Assembly: GCF_026914185.1 (NCBI RefSeq)
Contig: NC_070564.1
Span: 2,294,001 to 2,358,000, forward strand
Origin: Puccinia triticina
Lineage: Eukaryota > Basidiomycota > Pucciniomycetes > Pucciniales > Pucciniaceae
DNA length: 64,000 nucleotides
Reading direction: 5' to 3'
Position numbers and translations under genes: made by a program. Shown piece by piece: positions 21,392 to 32,670 of this stretch. The stretch's first letter is position 1, and each line of letters begins with the position of its first letter. The notes under the pieces are model-generated. The model did no database searches and was not told the origin of the DNA. It saw nothing but the letters and a program-made list of their open reading frames with translations.

Positions 21392-21601
21392 ATTCACGGC
21401 ATGGTGCTTAGCCTGAAAATTAGGAATTCTGGTCAGTTTTGGATGCGCAAGGGGCTTGGAGACATGGGCGGCGACGCCTGGCCTGTTAAGAGGGCCTACA
21501 TCTGTATCGTTGGGAGTGTCGGGGGTTGGGGCGGCCGACGCAAGTCCAGCAAGCGCCGAGATAACTAAGATCAAAGCAAACAAGGTCTTTTGGGCCGGCA
21601 T
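21392..21601 (-). pseudogene. 5' part of a small secreted repeat-protein gene, interrupted by Copia
   Basis: The start is the ATG at 21601-21599 on the minus strand. The N-terminus MPAQKTLFALILVISALAGL followed by ASAAPTP is a textbook signal peptide with likely cleavage after ASA. The mature part begins with a Pro/Asp-rich stretch and the first repeat (GVAAHVSKPL…IPNFQAKHHAVN). It then runs straight into the Copia 3' LTR, where a TAA follows. The rest lies at 15311-15545. The regulatory region is presumably 21602-21870. It resembles small secreted candidate effectors of plant-associated fungi in size and layout only; no family was recognised. Confidence 0.6.
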
Positions 21602-21901
21602 GTCGATTTCGTTTGTGTTTGGTGATAGCAGGTGGTAACGTCGCAAAGCTGGAGAGGTTGTGCTGCAGGTGAAGTGGTTGGTAGCAATCTGGCCTTTCAA
21701 GCAAACCAATCCAACTCGTGCCAGGTTGTTGGAAGGTTTGGCCTCTAACTTGGCTAATTGCCTCCTTGGGGGAGCAAAGCAACCTCCAAAGGAGGGACTT
21801 ACGCGCTATGTCCACCCCGCGGCAGTAGAGAATTAGGCATTTTGGTTGGTAACTTTTTAAAACCAATCTCCCACATGAGTTGCTGAACCTTTTTGGCTCT
21901 A

Positions 21902-22130
21902 ATTTACATTGGGAGTTGAAAAATAGGCTCCCATAAATTAATTAATTGACTCCCAAAAGTTGTTTACGTTGCGCGGACCACCTCAGGACGTCCCTCCCCA
22001 GTCCGCGGGACCAAATTTCAACCCGAGCGCATTCTGGGAGTCGGAAAACTAATTCCGCTATCCAGAATGGCAGTCGGAATTTTAATTTCACAAAAAATGA
22101 CGGAAAATAAAAAAAATTATACCTCCGCAC
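21902..22130. repeat. MITE-like repeat, copy 1
   Basis: About 230 bp, nearly identical to the reverse complement of 30216-30436. It starts near 'ttgggagttgaaaaa', contains 'ggaccacctcaggacgt', and ends with 'ttaatttcacaaaaaa(t)g'. The copies also share an apparent peptide in one frame, but this follows from DNA identity. Terminal inverted repeats are imperfect and no target duplication was resolved. Confidence 0.7.
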
Positions 22131-22195
22131 TGGCACTGAAAAAAAATCAAGCAGTTGCTGTCAGTTGACATGCGCAATCCAGGGTGAGACTGTAA

Positions 22196-22404
22196 GGGCC
22201 TGTACCATGGGCCCCAATTTTGAAAAATTTCAACTTTTTTTGCCCTGTACACAAAAATTGAAAACTAGCGGAGGGTTCAAATGTTGAAATTCTTCACATT
22301 TGGGCTCAAGCCTACATTTTGGCCAGGCTCAGTTTTTGTCCCAAGAAATTTTGAGGCAAATAAATTTGGAAAATTTCAATTTTCATGCCATATGGTACAG
22401 GCCC
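22196..22404. mobile_element. PIF/Harbinger-type MITE, 209 bp
   Basis: The ends are GGGCCTGTACCATGGG and, inverted, CCATATGGTACAGGCCC. The element is flanked by the 3-bp duplication TAA (22193-22195 and 22405-22407). A 3-bp TWA duplication is typical of the PIF/Harbinger superfamily. AT-rich interior, no coding capacity. Confidence 0.85.
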
Positions 22405-22449
22405 TAAGTTCATCCATGTTCATTCCATGATATATCACGGAGTAGCTCA

Positions 22450-23560
22450 GCATCAAAAGAAGATAGTGAGTATGGTTTAAGACTGTAGCTCAGTGTTGGA
22501 CTTGGCACACAGTCTTTGCATCTGCCTAGGGTCCCTGAGCCATCTGCTCAACACCTGCACAGTACTGGTGCTCATTGATCATCAACAAGGGTGTTTACTC
22601 CTTGTTGACCAGCCTTGGGAAGGATTCCTCCCCATCAACAAGAATAAGTGCCTATGTCAACTAGGAGGAATGCCTTGTGGTCAACAAGGTCATACTTGGG
22701 GCCCATGTTAACTGCAAGGGAGACCAGTCCACAACATGATACAACAGTTTACTGGGAGTAATCCCTTGCAGTCTACTGCTATAAAACAACTTTGACTGGG
22801 AGGAATCCCTCCTGTTCAATAACATTACTGGGAGGAGTCCCTCCTGTTTGACTGCCATACACAGCAGTCGACTGGGAGGAGTCCCTCCCGGTCAACTGCC
22901 ATATCAAGCAGTCAACTGGGAGGAGGGGAGAAGTCCCTCCCAGTCGACTGCCATATCAAGCAGTCGACTGGGAGGAGTCCCTTGCAGTCAACTGGGAGTA
23001 GTCCCTTGCAGTCAACTGGGAGGAGTCCCTTGCAGTCAACTGGGAGGAGTCCCTTGCAGTCAACTGGGAGGAGTCCCTCACAGCTGACTGGGAGGAGTCC
23101 CTCACAGTTGACTGGGAGGAGTCCCTCACAGTTGACTGGGAGGAGTCCCTCACAGTTGACTGGGAGGAGTCCCTCCCGGTTGACTGCCATACACAGCATT
23201 CCACCGGGAGGAATCCCGGTCGGGAGGGACTCCTCCCAGCCAACTGCTTGATATGGCAGTTGACCGGGAGGGACTGCTTGATATGGCAGTCAACCGGGAG
23301 GGACTCCTCCCCTCCTCCCAGTCAACTGCTCAATATGGCAGTCAACCGGGAGGGACTACTCCCCTCCTCCCAGTCAACTGCTCAATATGGCAGTTGACCG
23401 GGAGGGACTCCTCCCCTCCTCCCGGTAACATTATCGACTGGGAGGGATTCCTCCCAGTCAAAGTTGTTGTATATAGCTTTTGACCACGTGGGATTCCTCT
23501 TTGTCAACAAGGGCGCTTACTCTTGTTGACCCGGAGGGATGGGGAGGTCAAGCATATACC
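22450..23560. repeat. 24-bp minisatellite and related degenerate repeats
   Basis: The core (about 22974-23186) is a tandem array of a 24-bp unit CAACTGGGAGGAGTCCCTTG-CAGT with variants. On both sides are longer, looser units combining the gggaggagtccctccc quasi-palindrome with 'actgccatatcaagcagtc' spacers, in one orientation to the left and in the other to the right (23200-23460). Because 24 is a multiple of three, several frames stay open; these are not genes. Confidence 0.85.
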
Positions 23561-23623
23561 TGTGACCTCCACTGCAAGGGACTTTGGATGAGTCAGGGCA
23601 ATGGCGAAACCAATCTGTGACAG

Positions 23624-26600
23624 GTATTGCCCTGAAATAATACTCAATATCCCGTCCCAGTATCTTATTGGGCCCCGTCACAATACATAATATTGACAGC
23701 CCTGTGTAATTGGTGCAGGCAATACAGTACACAGTATTTTGGCTGGCTGTATTGGCCCTTCCAATACAATACAGTCTTTCAAGCTGATTGGATTGGGGCC
23801 TATTGGTGTTCAACCCTCAAAAAACAACCGGCAATCCCTCTTCTGCTCAAACAACCAAAACCACCCCGACCCGCCTCTCCAACTGACACAACAACCGTTT
23901 CTCTCATTATCAACTGCACGGCTGAAATTTTTCCTGATTGATTGATCAATCAACCCAGACACACATCTCCGGTCTTCTGGTTGGTCTCTTTTCTATCCTG
24001 ATTGATTGATCTGTCTTTCATCTAAAATCTGCTTTGTGAGCTTCTTCCACCTTGCTGATCAGGGGTCCTCTTCTCTTTTTTGTTCTTCTGAGCTTGCAGT
24101 TGGTTGATCTTTTCAAGTCGGTCAAGTACTGGTCATATTGCTCGGGTCTTGTGGAAATGGCAACATTCTCTGCGACTCCCCAAAGCCCCTCTCAACCACC
24201 CTCTCTTCAGTCTACTCGGATTACCACTACGGTAAGATCCCATTTGAACTATATCAGGCCCAGCCGTGACTCGCAAAAATCCGTTCAAAGATTGGATACA
24301 CAGATCAGTCACACTCAAAACACAGAAAACAGTATTGATCCCAATAGCGAAACCAAATCCCTTTTCCAAAGCCAACGCAGTCGGCCCTCCAACCATAAGT
24401 GCATGTACCATCCTCGTCAAAACCAGAAGAATTCGCAGCGCAAGAAAAAGAAAACAGGCATCAAATTAAATGCGGAGGACAATTACGAAGAAGTGGATGC
24501 TATCATCAATCATACTCAAGACTCAGATGCAGAAAACTCAAAGGTCCAGAAACCAACCAAGAAGAAAACATCTCCATTTGATACGATCCGAGATTACTTC
24601 AAGGCCCCATTTCATGCCAAACCAACTGATACAGTAAGTTTTTCTTTCTAATCAAATTTTTAAATGAATGTACTCACGATTAATTCCTCCTTTATTAGGG
24701 AGAGGAACTGATGTTCACTTGCAAGTGGTGCTCAAGCGTTTACAAGAAGGGTCTTGGGACAAACTCAAACCTCTACAAGCATTGCGACAGAAATTCTGCG
24801 CGCGCACACTGTCCAGGCCAATCAGAAGCCATCAAGGCAGGGTGTAAATTACCGCTGAGCAAGCAAGAAATAAAAGAAAAAGACGATCACCGGAACCAAG
24901 GCAACGTCCGGGGCTCTCTTTAGCATGCCACTTTTGACAACCAAATATTCAATCAGCTCTTAGTCATATGGCTGATTTGGTTCTCTCTGCCGTGGAGCCG
25001 CTTTGACAACTTTTACTAAGTGTAACTTTCAATTATGTCCAACACAGTATCAAAATTTATTTGCAAATTTGGGCAGCCACTGAGGCCCATTGACTCTATC
25101 TCAACTTGCAGAGTCAAGTAATTTTAAACTTACAGGTTGGTAACTTGTTTCACATGTTTTGATTTTCAACTGTACAGCTGATCTTGTGCAAATTTTATTT
25201 TCTAGCAACTCAGCTCTAAAATTTTGTTGATCCATGATGTCTGGACAACTCGAGGCAATCACCATGCATTCCTTGGGATATTGGTTGGCTACATCACCCA
25301 CAATTGGACATTCAAAATATCACATCTTGGTATGAAATACATTGCATCCAGCCACAAGGGAAAGCTCTTACCGATCCCATTTGCAAACATCCTAAAGAAA
25401 TCAAAACTCCAAGAAAAGATGGGTTGTTTTACTTTTCATTCTTTCATAAGATGAAATAACACAATATTCTGTTTATTCCAATACATATTGGCCCAGACCA
25501 CCGACTTGGGATCAAACAACTTTACAATGGCATCCGAGGTTGACCGGCTCATGATTAAGAATACTGGCATCAATCCAAACCTTTCCGAGAACCACATTCG
25601 CTGTTTTTGCCACAAAATAGCACTCATCCTCAATGCAGGTCTTAAGGCGGTTCAACTATCATCAAAGGGATTAGTGCCTTGTCAAGTTGAAACACTCGGA
25701 TTTATCCCTGGACTTACACCAGTCCTTGAAGAATCGGAAGAGATCAAAGAGGATCTGCAGTTTACCGTCAAAGATGTTATTTTAGGAGCGCAAGACAAAG
25801 ATCAAGTTGGGCATGAGATAAACAAAGATGAGGTTATCAATGAGATCAATAGTGATGATCCGGATTCCTGGGAAGAACCTGAAGAAGGGAAAAATCCACT
25901 TGATGCAATCTTAAAAAAGGTAGATTAATCACTGCATAATTTTGATTTTTTCTGATATACAACAAAAATCAATTGTTACTAATCTCAAATAATCCTATTT
26001 AGGTTGACTTTGTTATTCAGAGAATTACATCCTCAGCAGCAAAACGCGCGGAGTACAACACATGGTCAAAAAAACTGGAGATCAATGGACCCAGCCTCAT
26101 TGCTGGGTATGGTATTTGCTGGAACATAAAGTTCCAGAGCCGCAATCGAGAGTATTGAGCTCGGACAATCATTCAAAAACTTATTGAAAACAAAAAAGAT
26201 TGACAGGAAGTAGAGGGGGGAAAGAACTACTATAACAACACTCAGATAAGTCGAGATGAGTGGGAAGTCGTCAATCAATTAAACAAAATTATAGGTGTAA
26301 GTCCGCCAATAATTTCTTCACCATGTCCATTTTATTTCCACTAAAGACCAAGTGTTTTGTGATTATTTTGCGCAGGAGTTCTACTATTTCACCAAGAAGA
26401 TGGAAGGCAACAACTCCTCAGTGTACTTGATGATATCCGAGTACCAGCATATCATGACGTTCATCAAGAAGAACATCACCATGTTGACTGAACCGGAATT
26501 CAAGAAGATGCTTTTGGCCATGCTAACCAAATCAATCCCAGTTTCCGCCTCTTGATATTCCAGGTCATGTTTCCCAGTCACTACAAGTATGCCCACGATT

Positions 26601-27560
26601 TAATCCCCGGACTCTTCAACACCAGGAAAGCTCAAGTTATTGCGGCTTCTTCAACCTCGCTGGAGGAACACACCACACCCGTCGGAAATAAATCTAAATC
26701 AAGCAACATGAATTGAGTGGACATTGACTACTTTTTGAAGAAGTCAAGGCACCATTGGAAGAAGAGCTCACTATTTATATTGGGGGTCAGCACAAGCTCC
26801 CTTCTTCTAAAGCTAGTGAGTGCTTGGGATGGAAGGTATGTGTTCTTTCTCTTGTGCTTCATGTGAGTTATTATGAGGTTTTAATTTTTTTCTTTTGAAA
26901 GGATCATGCGGAAGAATTCCCAGTCTTAGCGCTTCTGGCTAGGGACTACCTGGCGTGTTCGGCCACCTCTGCCAGCGTGGAGAGGTGTTTTTCAGCAGCA
27001 GCAGATACTTGTGGTTACGATCAAGGAAGTCTAGCCGCAAAGACAATTGAAAGGTGTGTAAGCTCACACCAGTGGTTGGTTCAACAAGTTGAGCCCGATG
27101 GCGCTTTCAAAGCTGCACAGAGTGTCATCACCCAGGCTGCCAAAAACAAGGCTCATGAAGAAGAGAAAGGTATCCCTGATCACTTGAAGGGGTGAATGTT
27201 CCCTATCCCATTTTTTTTTAATTTCTCTTGTTCTATCTAGTCATATTGCTGAGCTCAATAGAGGCTTATTTAAGCAGTATTGATACACTCAAATACTCTA
27301 TTTGTATTTCTCCCTCACCATGTAACTTCCTCCCCTCATCAAACACAAAAAAGGTGATATTTAATTAGAAATAATACCCGCAAAAATAGATACCTGTGGG
27401 ACCCTCTCAGTATTGTATTGGGACTCAGATACAATACATTCAGAACAGATACATTGTATCTGATTTACCAATACAATACATTTCCTGAATATACAATATA
27501 TCTGAAAAGCAATACAATACAAAAGTATTGGGCAATACTGTATTGTATTGTATCTTTTTC
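23624..27560 (+). mobile_element. Decayed hAT transposon
   Basis: A hAT transposase gene (24157-27195) sits between AT-rich subterminal regions filled with caatacaatac-type motifs. The candidate left end 'caggtattgccc' (about 23624) and the right end 'gggcaatactg' (about 27532-27542) are loosely inverted. No 8-bp duplication was found, so the boundaries are approximate. Confidence 0.6.
24157..27195 (+). pseudogene. hAT-family transposase, multi-exon and broken
   Basis: Exon 1 (24157-24633) encodes a Ser/Thr/Lys-rich N-terminus and ends at a GTAAGT donor. Exon 2 starts at 24699 with a BED-type zinc finger (FTCKWCSSVYKKG…NLYKHCDRN). Further pieces in changing frames follow the hAT order: FDNQIFNQLLVIWLIWFSLP (about 24936-25000), HDVWTTRGNHHAFLGILVGY (about 25224-25290), TTDLGSNNFTMASEVDRLM and HIRCFCHKIALILNAG (25497-25640), and the C-terminal hATC dimerisation domain FPVLALLARDYLACSATSAS-VERCFSAA (about 26920-27010). 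Some frame changes are probably introns (several TTTCAG/TAG-like acceptors), but stops inside conserved blocks (for example at 24921 and 25929) show decay. Confidence 0.78.
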
Positions 27561-27793
27561 AGCGTTGTTCAGGGGCAGCTGAGCATTTGCCTCAGGACTG
27601 AGTCTGTGCACCTCAGACCAAGCTTCCTGTACCTCAGTCTAGTGCATTTTGCACTATGGACTTAAGCTGAGGAAATTCCAAACTTTCCAGGGTGTACCAC
27701 CCTGGGATTCATTTGTATGGGCCTGGTCTCATCTAGGAATGAACTCAGCTGTGCTGCATGTCAACTGACAGCACTTTCCTGAGTTTTTTCATA

Positions 27794-30212
27794 GTGTGGG
27801 GCACCTAAAGCCCCCCAAAATTTTACAGCGGCCATAAAGCACTCTGAATAGCACCTGATGAGCTTCACAGCATCGGCACACCCCAGGAAAGGGGTGTGCT
27901 ACTGTGGGTCTAATTTGGTGGATTTCCTACTAAGGAAATCCCCCAAAGCCTTAGCTACAGTGATCCAAAGCCCCCCAAAATTTCACAGTGGGAATATAAT
28001 CCTCTGAAAGGCAAATGGTGAACTTCTTGGCCGTAGGAAATCCCAGGAAAGGGGTGTGCTACTGTGGGTCTAATTTGGCCAATTTCCTACTAAGGAAATC
28101 CGCCAAAGCCTTTGCCACAGTTCCCCAAAGTGCACCAAAGTTTTGGATCATGAAATAAAATAATCTTTACCCAATTGGTCTACTGCAATGCAGTAGAACA
28201 CCAGCATAAAATAATTTTGAGGCAGCTGGGGCTTTTGGTCATATCTGCTACTAATTGCCTCCGCAACAGATAATAGTGCCTCTGCCACAGTTGATAGCGC
28301 CTCTACAAGAGTTAATAGTATAAAATTATGGACAACTAAGATTTATTTTTTTCATGTTAGATCGAAGACTATTTACAATTGATTGTTAACAGCTTGGAGT
28401 GAAACATCTTATTCACCTAAGAGCAGGCAACTTAGCCGTACTTCTGAGTCTAGTGGATGAAATAAGAGAAGGAGACAAAGAGTCTTGATGATGAAGAGAG
28501 GATGGAAGAATATGGGATCGGCTAAGAACACGGTGAGAGTTGAAACTGAAGATGCAATTCGCACATCATGTTAGCATGATGGTGTGATTGTTGATACGAC
28601 TGGATGAAGGCTAAATACCTCTTTTGTTCTGCGCACTGGCGTTGACGGTTTCAATTAGGATAAAGGCAGACTGGTCCTGTTAAGACTGGAATTGCAAAAC
28701 ACCTATGTCAGCGTCTGTGCGCTTGACCATCTACACAACTGAGATTTGGAAGAGCTTACTCGTTGGTCGATTGACTGATGCGAGTAGTGAGACTGTTGGG
28801 GCTGTTTGTTATTCTTTGGGAAAGCGAGCTATGGAAGTCAGATGATGATTAGTCTGATGAACCGACTCCTAGCTTCAGCTGCTCCTTAAATACTAACAGG
28901 GTTGGGAATCCGGATCCTGGAGCTGCCCTGGTGTTGCTAAGTTCTTGTGCCAATTTCTGCGCCCTCGGGGACTTGTTGCACGTTTCACCTGTTGTAGAGG
29001 CAACGAGACGATGGGGTTAGCTGTGGCTTGTTGTCTGGAGGGATGAAACTGACTGGCTTACGAGGCAGTGCATCGAAGTCAGTTTCTCCCCTGCGCCTCT
29101 TGGCGTTTTGCGCATCAGAAGCAGTATTCCGACAAATAGTGCCTCCATGAAAGTTAATAGTGCCTCAACCACAGTTAATAGTGCCTCCGCCACAGTTAAT
29201 AGTGCCTCCGCCACAGTTAATAGTGCCTCCGCCACAGTTAATAGTGCCTCCGCCACAGTTAATAGTGCCTCCGCCACAGTTAATAGTGCCTCCGCCACAG
29301 TTAATAGTGCCTCCGCCACAGTTAATAGTGCCTCCGCCACAGTTAATAGTGCCTCCGCCACAGTTAATAGTGCCTCCGCCACAGTTAATACCACAGTTAT
29401 TAGTCCCTCTGCCACGGTTAATAATGCTTCTGCCACATAACTGTGGCAGAGGAACTATTAACTGTGGCAGAGGGACTAATAACTGTGGCGGAGGCACTAT
29501 TAACTGTGGCGGAGGCACTATTTATAACTGTGGCGGAGGCACTATTAACCATGGCGGAGGCACTATTAACTGTGGCAGAGGCACTATTAACTGTGGCAGA
29601 GGCACTATTAACTGTGGCAGAGGCACTATTAACTTTCATGGAGGCACTATTAACTCTTGCAGAGGCGCTATCAACTGTGGCGGAGGCACTATCAACTGTG
29701 GCGGAGGCACTATCAACTGTGGCGGAGGCACTATCAACTGTGGCGGAGGCACTATTATCTGTCGCGGAGGCAATTAGTAGCAGATATGACCAAAAGCCCC
29801 AGCTGCCTCAAAACTATTTTATGCTGGTGTTCTACTGCATTGCAGCTATTCATTTGGGTAAAGAGTATTTTATTTCATGATCCAAAACTTTGGTGCACTT
29901 TGGGGCACTGTGGCAAAGGCTTTGGCAGATTTCCTTAGTAGGAAATTGGCCAAATTAGACCCACAGTAGCACATCCCTTTCCTGGGGTTTCCTACGGCCA
30001 AGAATTTCACCATTTGCCTTTTAGAGGCTTATATTCCCACTGTGAAATTTTGGGGGGCTTTGGGGGATTTCCTTAGTAGGAAATCCACCAAATTAGACCC
30101 ACAGTGGCACACCCCTTTCCTGGGGTGTGCCAATGCTGTGAAGCTCATCAGGTGCTATTCAGAGTGCTTTATGGCCGCTGTAAAATTTTGGGGGGCTTTA
30201 GGTGCCCCACAC
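27794..30212. mobile_element. TIR element with about 500-bp arms and a palindromic minisatellite, 2.42 kb
   Basis: The left end GTGTGGGGCACCTAAAGCCC is repeated inverted at the right end, and homology continues inward for more than 500 bp (27794-28318 against 29640-30212). The flanking dinucleotide is TA on both sides (27792-27793, 30213-30214). Each arm itself contains two copies of an 'aaatcccccaaagcc…gtgtgctactgtgggtctaatttgg' module. The core (28320-29140) has no reading frame with family resemblance. No transposase is present, so it is non-autonomous and the superfamily is unknown. Confidence 0.85.
29141..29765. repeat. 21-bp minisatellite arranged as a large palindrome
   Basis: About 13 copies of GTGCCTCCGCCACAGTTAAT-A lie in direct orientation (29141-29430), followed by about 14 inverted copies (29445-29765), with the centre near 29438. 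The unit length keeps frames open in several directions, giving 7-residue periodic peptides (for example SATVNSA). These are a consequence of the repeat, not evidence of a protein. Two decayed copies also occur at 28280-28315 in the left arm. Confidence 0.92.
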
Positions 30213-30215
30213 TAG

Positions 30216-30436
30216 AGGTATAAATTTTTCTTTATTTTCCGACATTTTTTTGTGAAATTAAAATTCCAACTCCCATTCTGGATAGCAGAATTAATTTTCC
30301 GACTCCCAAAATGCGCGCGGGTCAAAATTTGGTCCCGCGGACCGGGGAAAGACGTCCTGAGGTGGTCTGCGCAACATAAAAGACTTTTGGGAGTGGATTT
30401 ATTAATTCTTGGGAGTCAATTTTTCAACTCCCTTTA
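30216..30436. repeat. MITE-like repeat, copy 2 (inverted relative to 21902-22130)
   Basis: Reverse-complement homologue of 21902-22130. It begins directly at the flank of the 2.4-kb TIR element, so the two elements are adjacent or one inserted next to the other. Confidence 0.7.
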
Positions 30437-30469
30437 CATTTCTGGCATGGCTTAAGCTGTCCCCTTCTT

Positions 30470-30738
30470 TCTACTATTTTTCTCATCCTCACACCATGGG
30501 AGTTTGCTCAGCACTTGTGTGCAAGTGCCATCTCTGAACTCAGTTATAGATTTTGTTGGATCTCAGTTAGATACTGGTTTGTGAAGTGACCAGAATGGGA
30601 CACAAGGTTTGGGAACAAGATGATAGTTCCATTCCATCAAAACTCAGCCCGGACTCAGGTCCGGGATGGGAGTGATACCGCGACTGCGGCGAGTCTCAGA
30701 GCGCGTAGCCACTCTGGGCTACAACACCCCCCCTCTCG
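30470..30738 (-). repeat. 3' LTR (part) and polypurine tract of the second Copia
   Basis: On the minus strand a GAGAGGGGGGG tract (about 30728-30738) is followed by TGTTGTAGCCCAGAGTGG, a typical LTR start (TGTTG). The LTR extends leftwards through 'gccgcagtcgcggtatcac'. Its far end is not resolved because the partner LTR is not in the window. Confidence 0.6.
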
Positions 30739-30841
30739 CTGCAGACCCGGTATAACAAGATACAGAAAACAAGAAAAACAGTAAAAAGCAAAAGAAAGAA
30801 AAAAAAAACATGATAAAGCTTTTGGAAAAAATATCTAGACA

Positions 30842-31991
30842 TTAACAATCCATTATCCTTCGCCTTAAATCTGCAAAACTACCTGGGGGCATGCACTTGG
30901 TGAAGATGTCAGCAAGCTGGTCTCTTGTGCACACCCATTCCAGCTGTGCTTTCTTCTGAAATAGTGATTCATTAGTAATATAAAAATCTTGATCAGTATG
31001 ACGCGTCCTCTTATTCAACACATTGTCAGTGGAAAATTTTATAGCAGATTGGTTGTCACAGAAAAGGAAACCTACAAAATCCTTTTTCAGGACAGCGCGC
31101 AGGAGATGGCGAACCCACAATGTCTGCCTGGTAGCTGCCCCGAGTGCCATGTATTCCGCGTGGCAAGTCAAGGAAGCTACCGACTGCTGCCTACGCGAAA
31201 TCCACAGAACAGGGCAGTTGAGAAAGGTAATTAGGACCCCATATGACAATCTGGAGAATTCTCCACCCCACAAGGCATCTGCGAATGTCTTCAAAGGTTT
31301 ACTGTCAGTACTCAGGAATAAAGAGAGCTGTAGATCTCTGCTGCCAGCCACATAATTTAACAGGTGTCTCACTCCTTTCCAGTGGTTGACACCTGGTTTG
31401 GCTGCAAAGCGGGCCAAGAAATTCACCGCATGGCAGATGTCAGGTCGTGTCCCCACTGCCAAGTAGCTGAGGGACCCTATGACAGAGAGAAACTTTCCCA
31501 AGTCCGCTGTTACTCCATTTTCATCCGTGACCGCATTGAAACACACAGGAAGCGGAGTAGTTGCTGTCCTGACTCCATCCCAGTGCTCTTCCAGAATGCC
31601 GTTGACCAATTCCAGTTGAAAAAGTTGAAAGCCTTTTTCTGAGCGGGAAACATTCAGCCCTACAATTGAGTCAAGTCTGTCAGACCACTTGATCTTGAGA
31701 ATGTCCTTCAGATCGCCTTCTAGTCTCTTGAGAAGTGCCAGGCTGGAAGCTGTCACAACACCATCATCTACATGGAGCCAAACCACTCTGTTCTCATTGG
31801 GATGTTGGAGGACGTAGAGGCTGTTGTCGTATTGCAAGGGCGAGTATCCAAACTTGTCCATGAGGTGCAGCCACCAACACCGGGAAGCCTGCCTAGTTCC
31901 ATACAGCGCCTTATTTAGCAGGAAGGCGTGCCCGGGCGGAGTCTTCATACCTTCAGGAGGTTTGACCCACACCTCTTTGTCTATGGGAGAA
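30842..31991 (-). pseudogene. Second Copia: C-terminal reverse transcriptase and RNase H
   Basis: An uninterrupted minus-strand frame begins inside the RT after the insertion point. It carries SPIDKEVWVKPPEG, ALYGTRQASRCWW, the active site as VVWLHVDDGVV (so HVDD replaces the usual YVDD), SLSYLAVGTRPDICHAVNFL, and RNase H with TCHAEYMALGAA and FLFCDNQSAIKFS. It ends with LADIFTKCMPPGSF. The first about 14 codons of the open frame (from 32035) come from the inserted TIR element, not from Copia. The 5' half of the same gene is at 40179-41130. Confidence 0.88.
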
Positions 31992-32561
31992 TCACTACCA
32001 AGATGGATGAGTTTGTGATGTCGCATATTGATCAATATAGCATATATTGATCAATTTATATTGATCATTTTTTTTATTCCTCTTGATATAACCTTTGTCT
32101 GTGTTCCATTTCTCCTTAATACTCTTCAAAAATCTCTCTCCTTCCCCCTGTGTTAGCTTCAAGCCACAGGATTTTTTTTTTTTTTTTTGCCTGATAACAT
32201 TCATAAATTTCTACATACACCATTCAATTCTTCATGAAAAAAAGACATTGCAATTTTTAGGATTAATCCAGGGTGGCTAAGGGGTCTCAAAGTTTGTTTC
32301 TTTTTTTTTTTACTTCAACAATTGATGTTAACAGAAGTCTCCAAATCTACTTTTTTCCAAAAAAGGAAAAACATTGACCCCTGACCTCTCTCATGATACC
32401 ATCCTGCAAACATTTTTAATTTGGTTGATTGAACTTCCTGAAGATATTGCACATCATACTTGAAGTGCAACATGCATAGAAGGCCTTTTTGAAATTAGTT
32501 TACCATGGTTTAGCATATTTTTGTCAGGTTCTTTTTTTTATCTACTTTTGTTATCAACCAC

Positions 32562-32670
32562 AGATTAATGAGGAACTAGAGGCCAAGCGGCTTCGACGCT
32601 GCAGGGACGCCCTCAGCATCAACCCAGCAGGCAGGCGCTTGTACATCACCCAGACCATTGACATGACCTG
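32562..32670 (+). other. Possible gene fragment inside the 8.2-kb element
   Basis: A frame reads INEELEAKRLRRCRDALSIN… to a TGA at about 32671. A related piece with the same flank ('catacttgaagtgc(a/t)acatgcatag', 'actagaggccaag(g)cggcttcg') occurs at 36490-36575 in shortened form. It may be captured host sequence or simply TE sequence; no family was recognised. Confidence 0.25.

Noticed and set aside
21942..22136. Peptide shared with 30252-30455 that looked like a conserved small protein
   Set aside because: The two regions are inverted copies of one MITE-like repeat, so the peptide similarity follows from DNA identity. One frame lacks a natural start.
22848..23483. Periodic Ser/Leu/Thr-rich frames at 22.8-23.5 kb
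   Set aside because: Product of the 24-bp minisatellite; frames are open on both strands.
22450..23560. CRISPR-like array
   Set aside because: Eukaryotic context, no unique spacers, and units are contiguous tandem repeats.
29108..29880. Long open frames with 7-residue periodic peptides on both strands
   Set aside because: They arise from a 21-bp minisatellite (multiple of three) that keeps frames open in several directions. There is no signal for translation.
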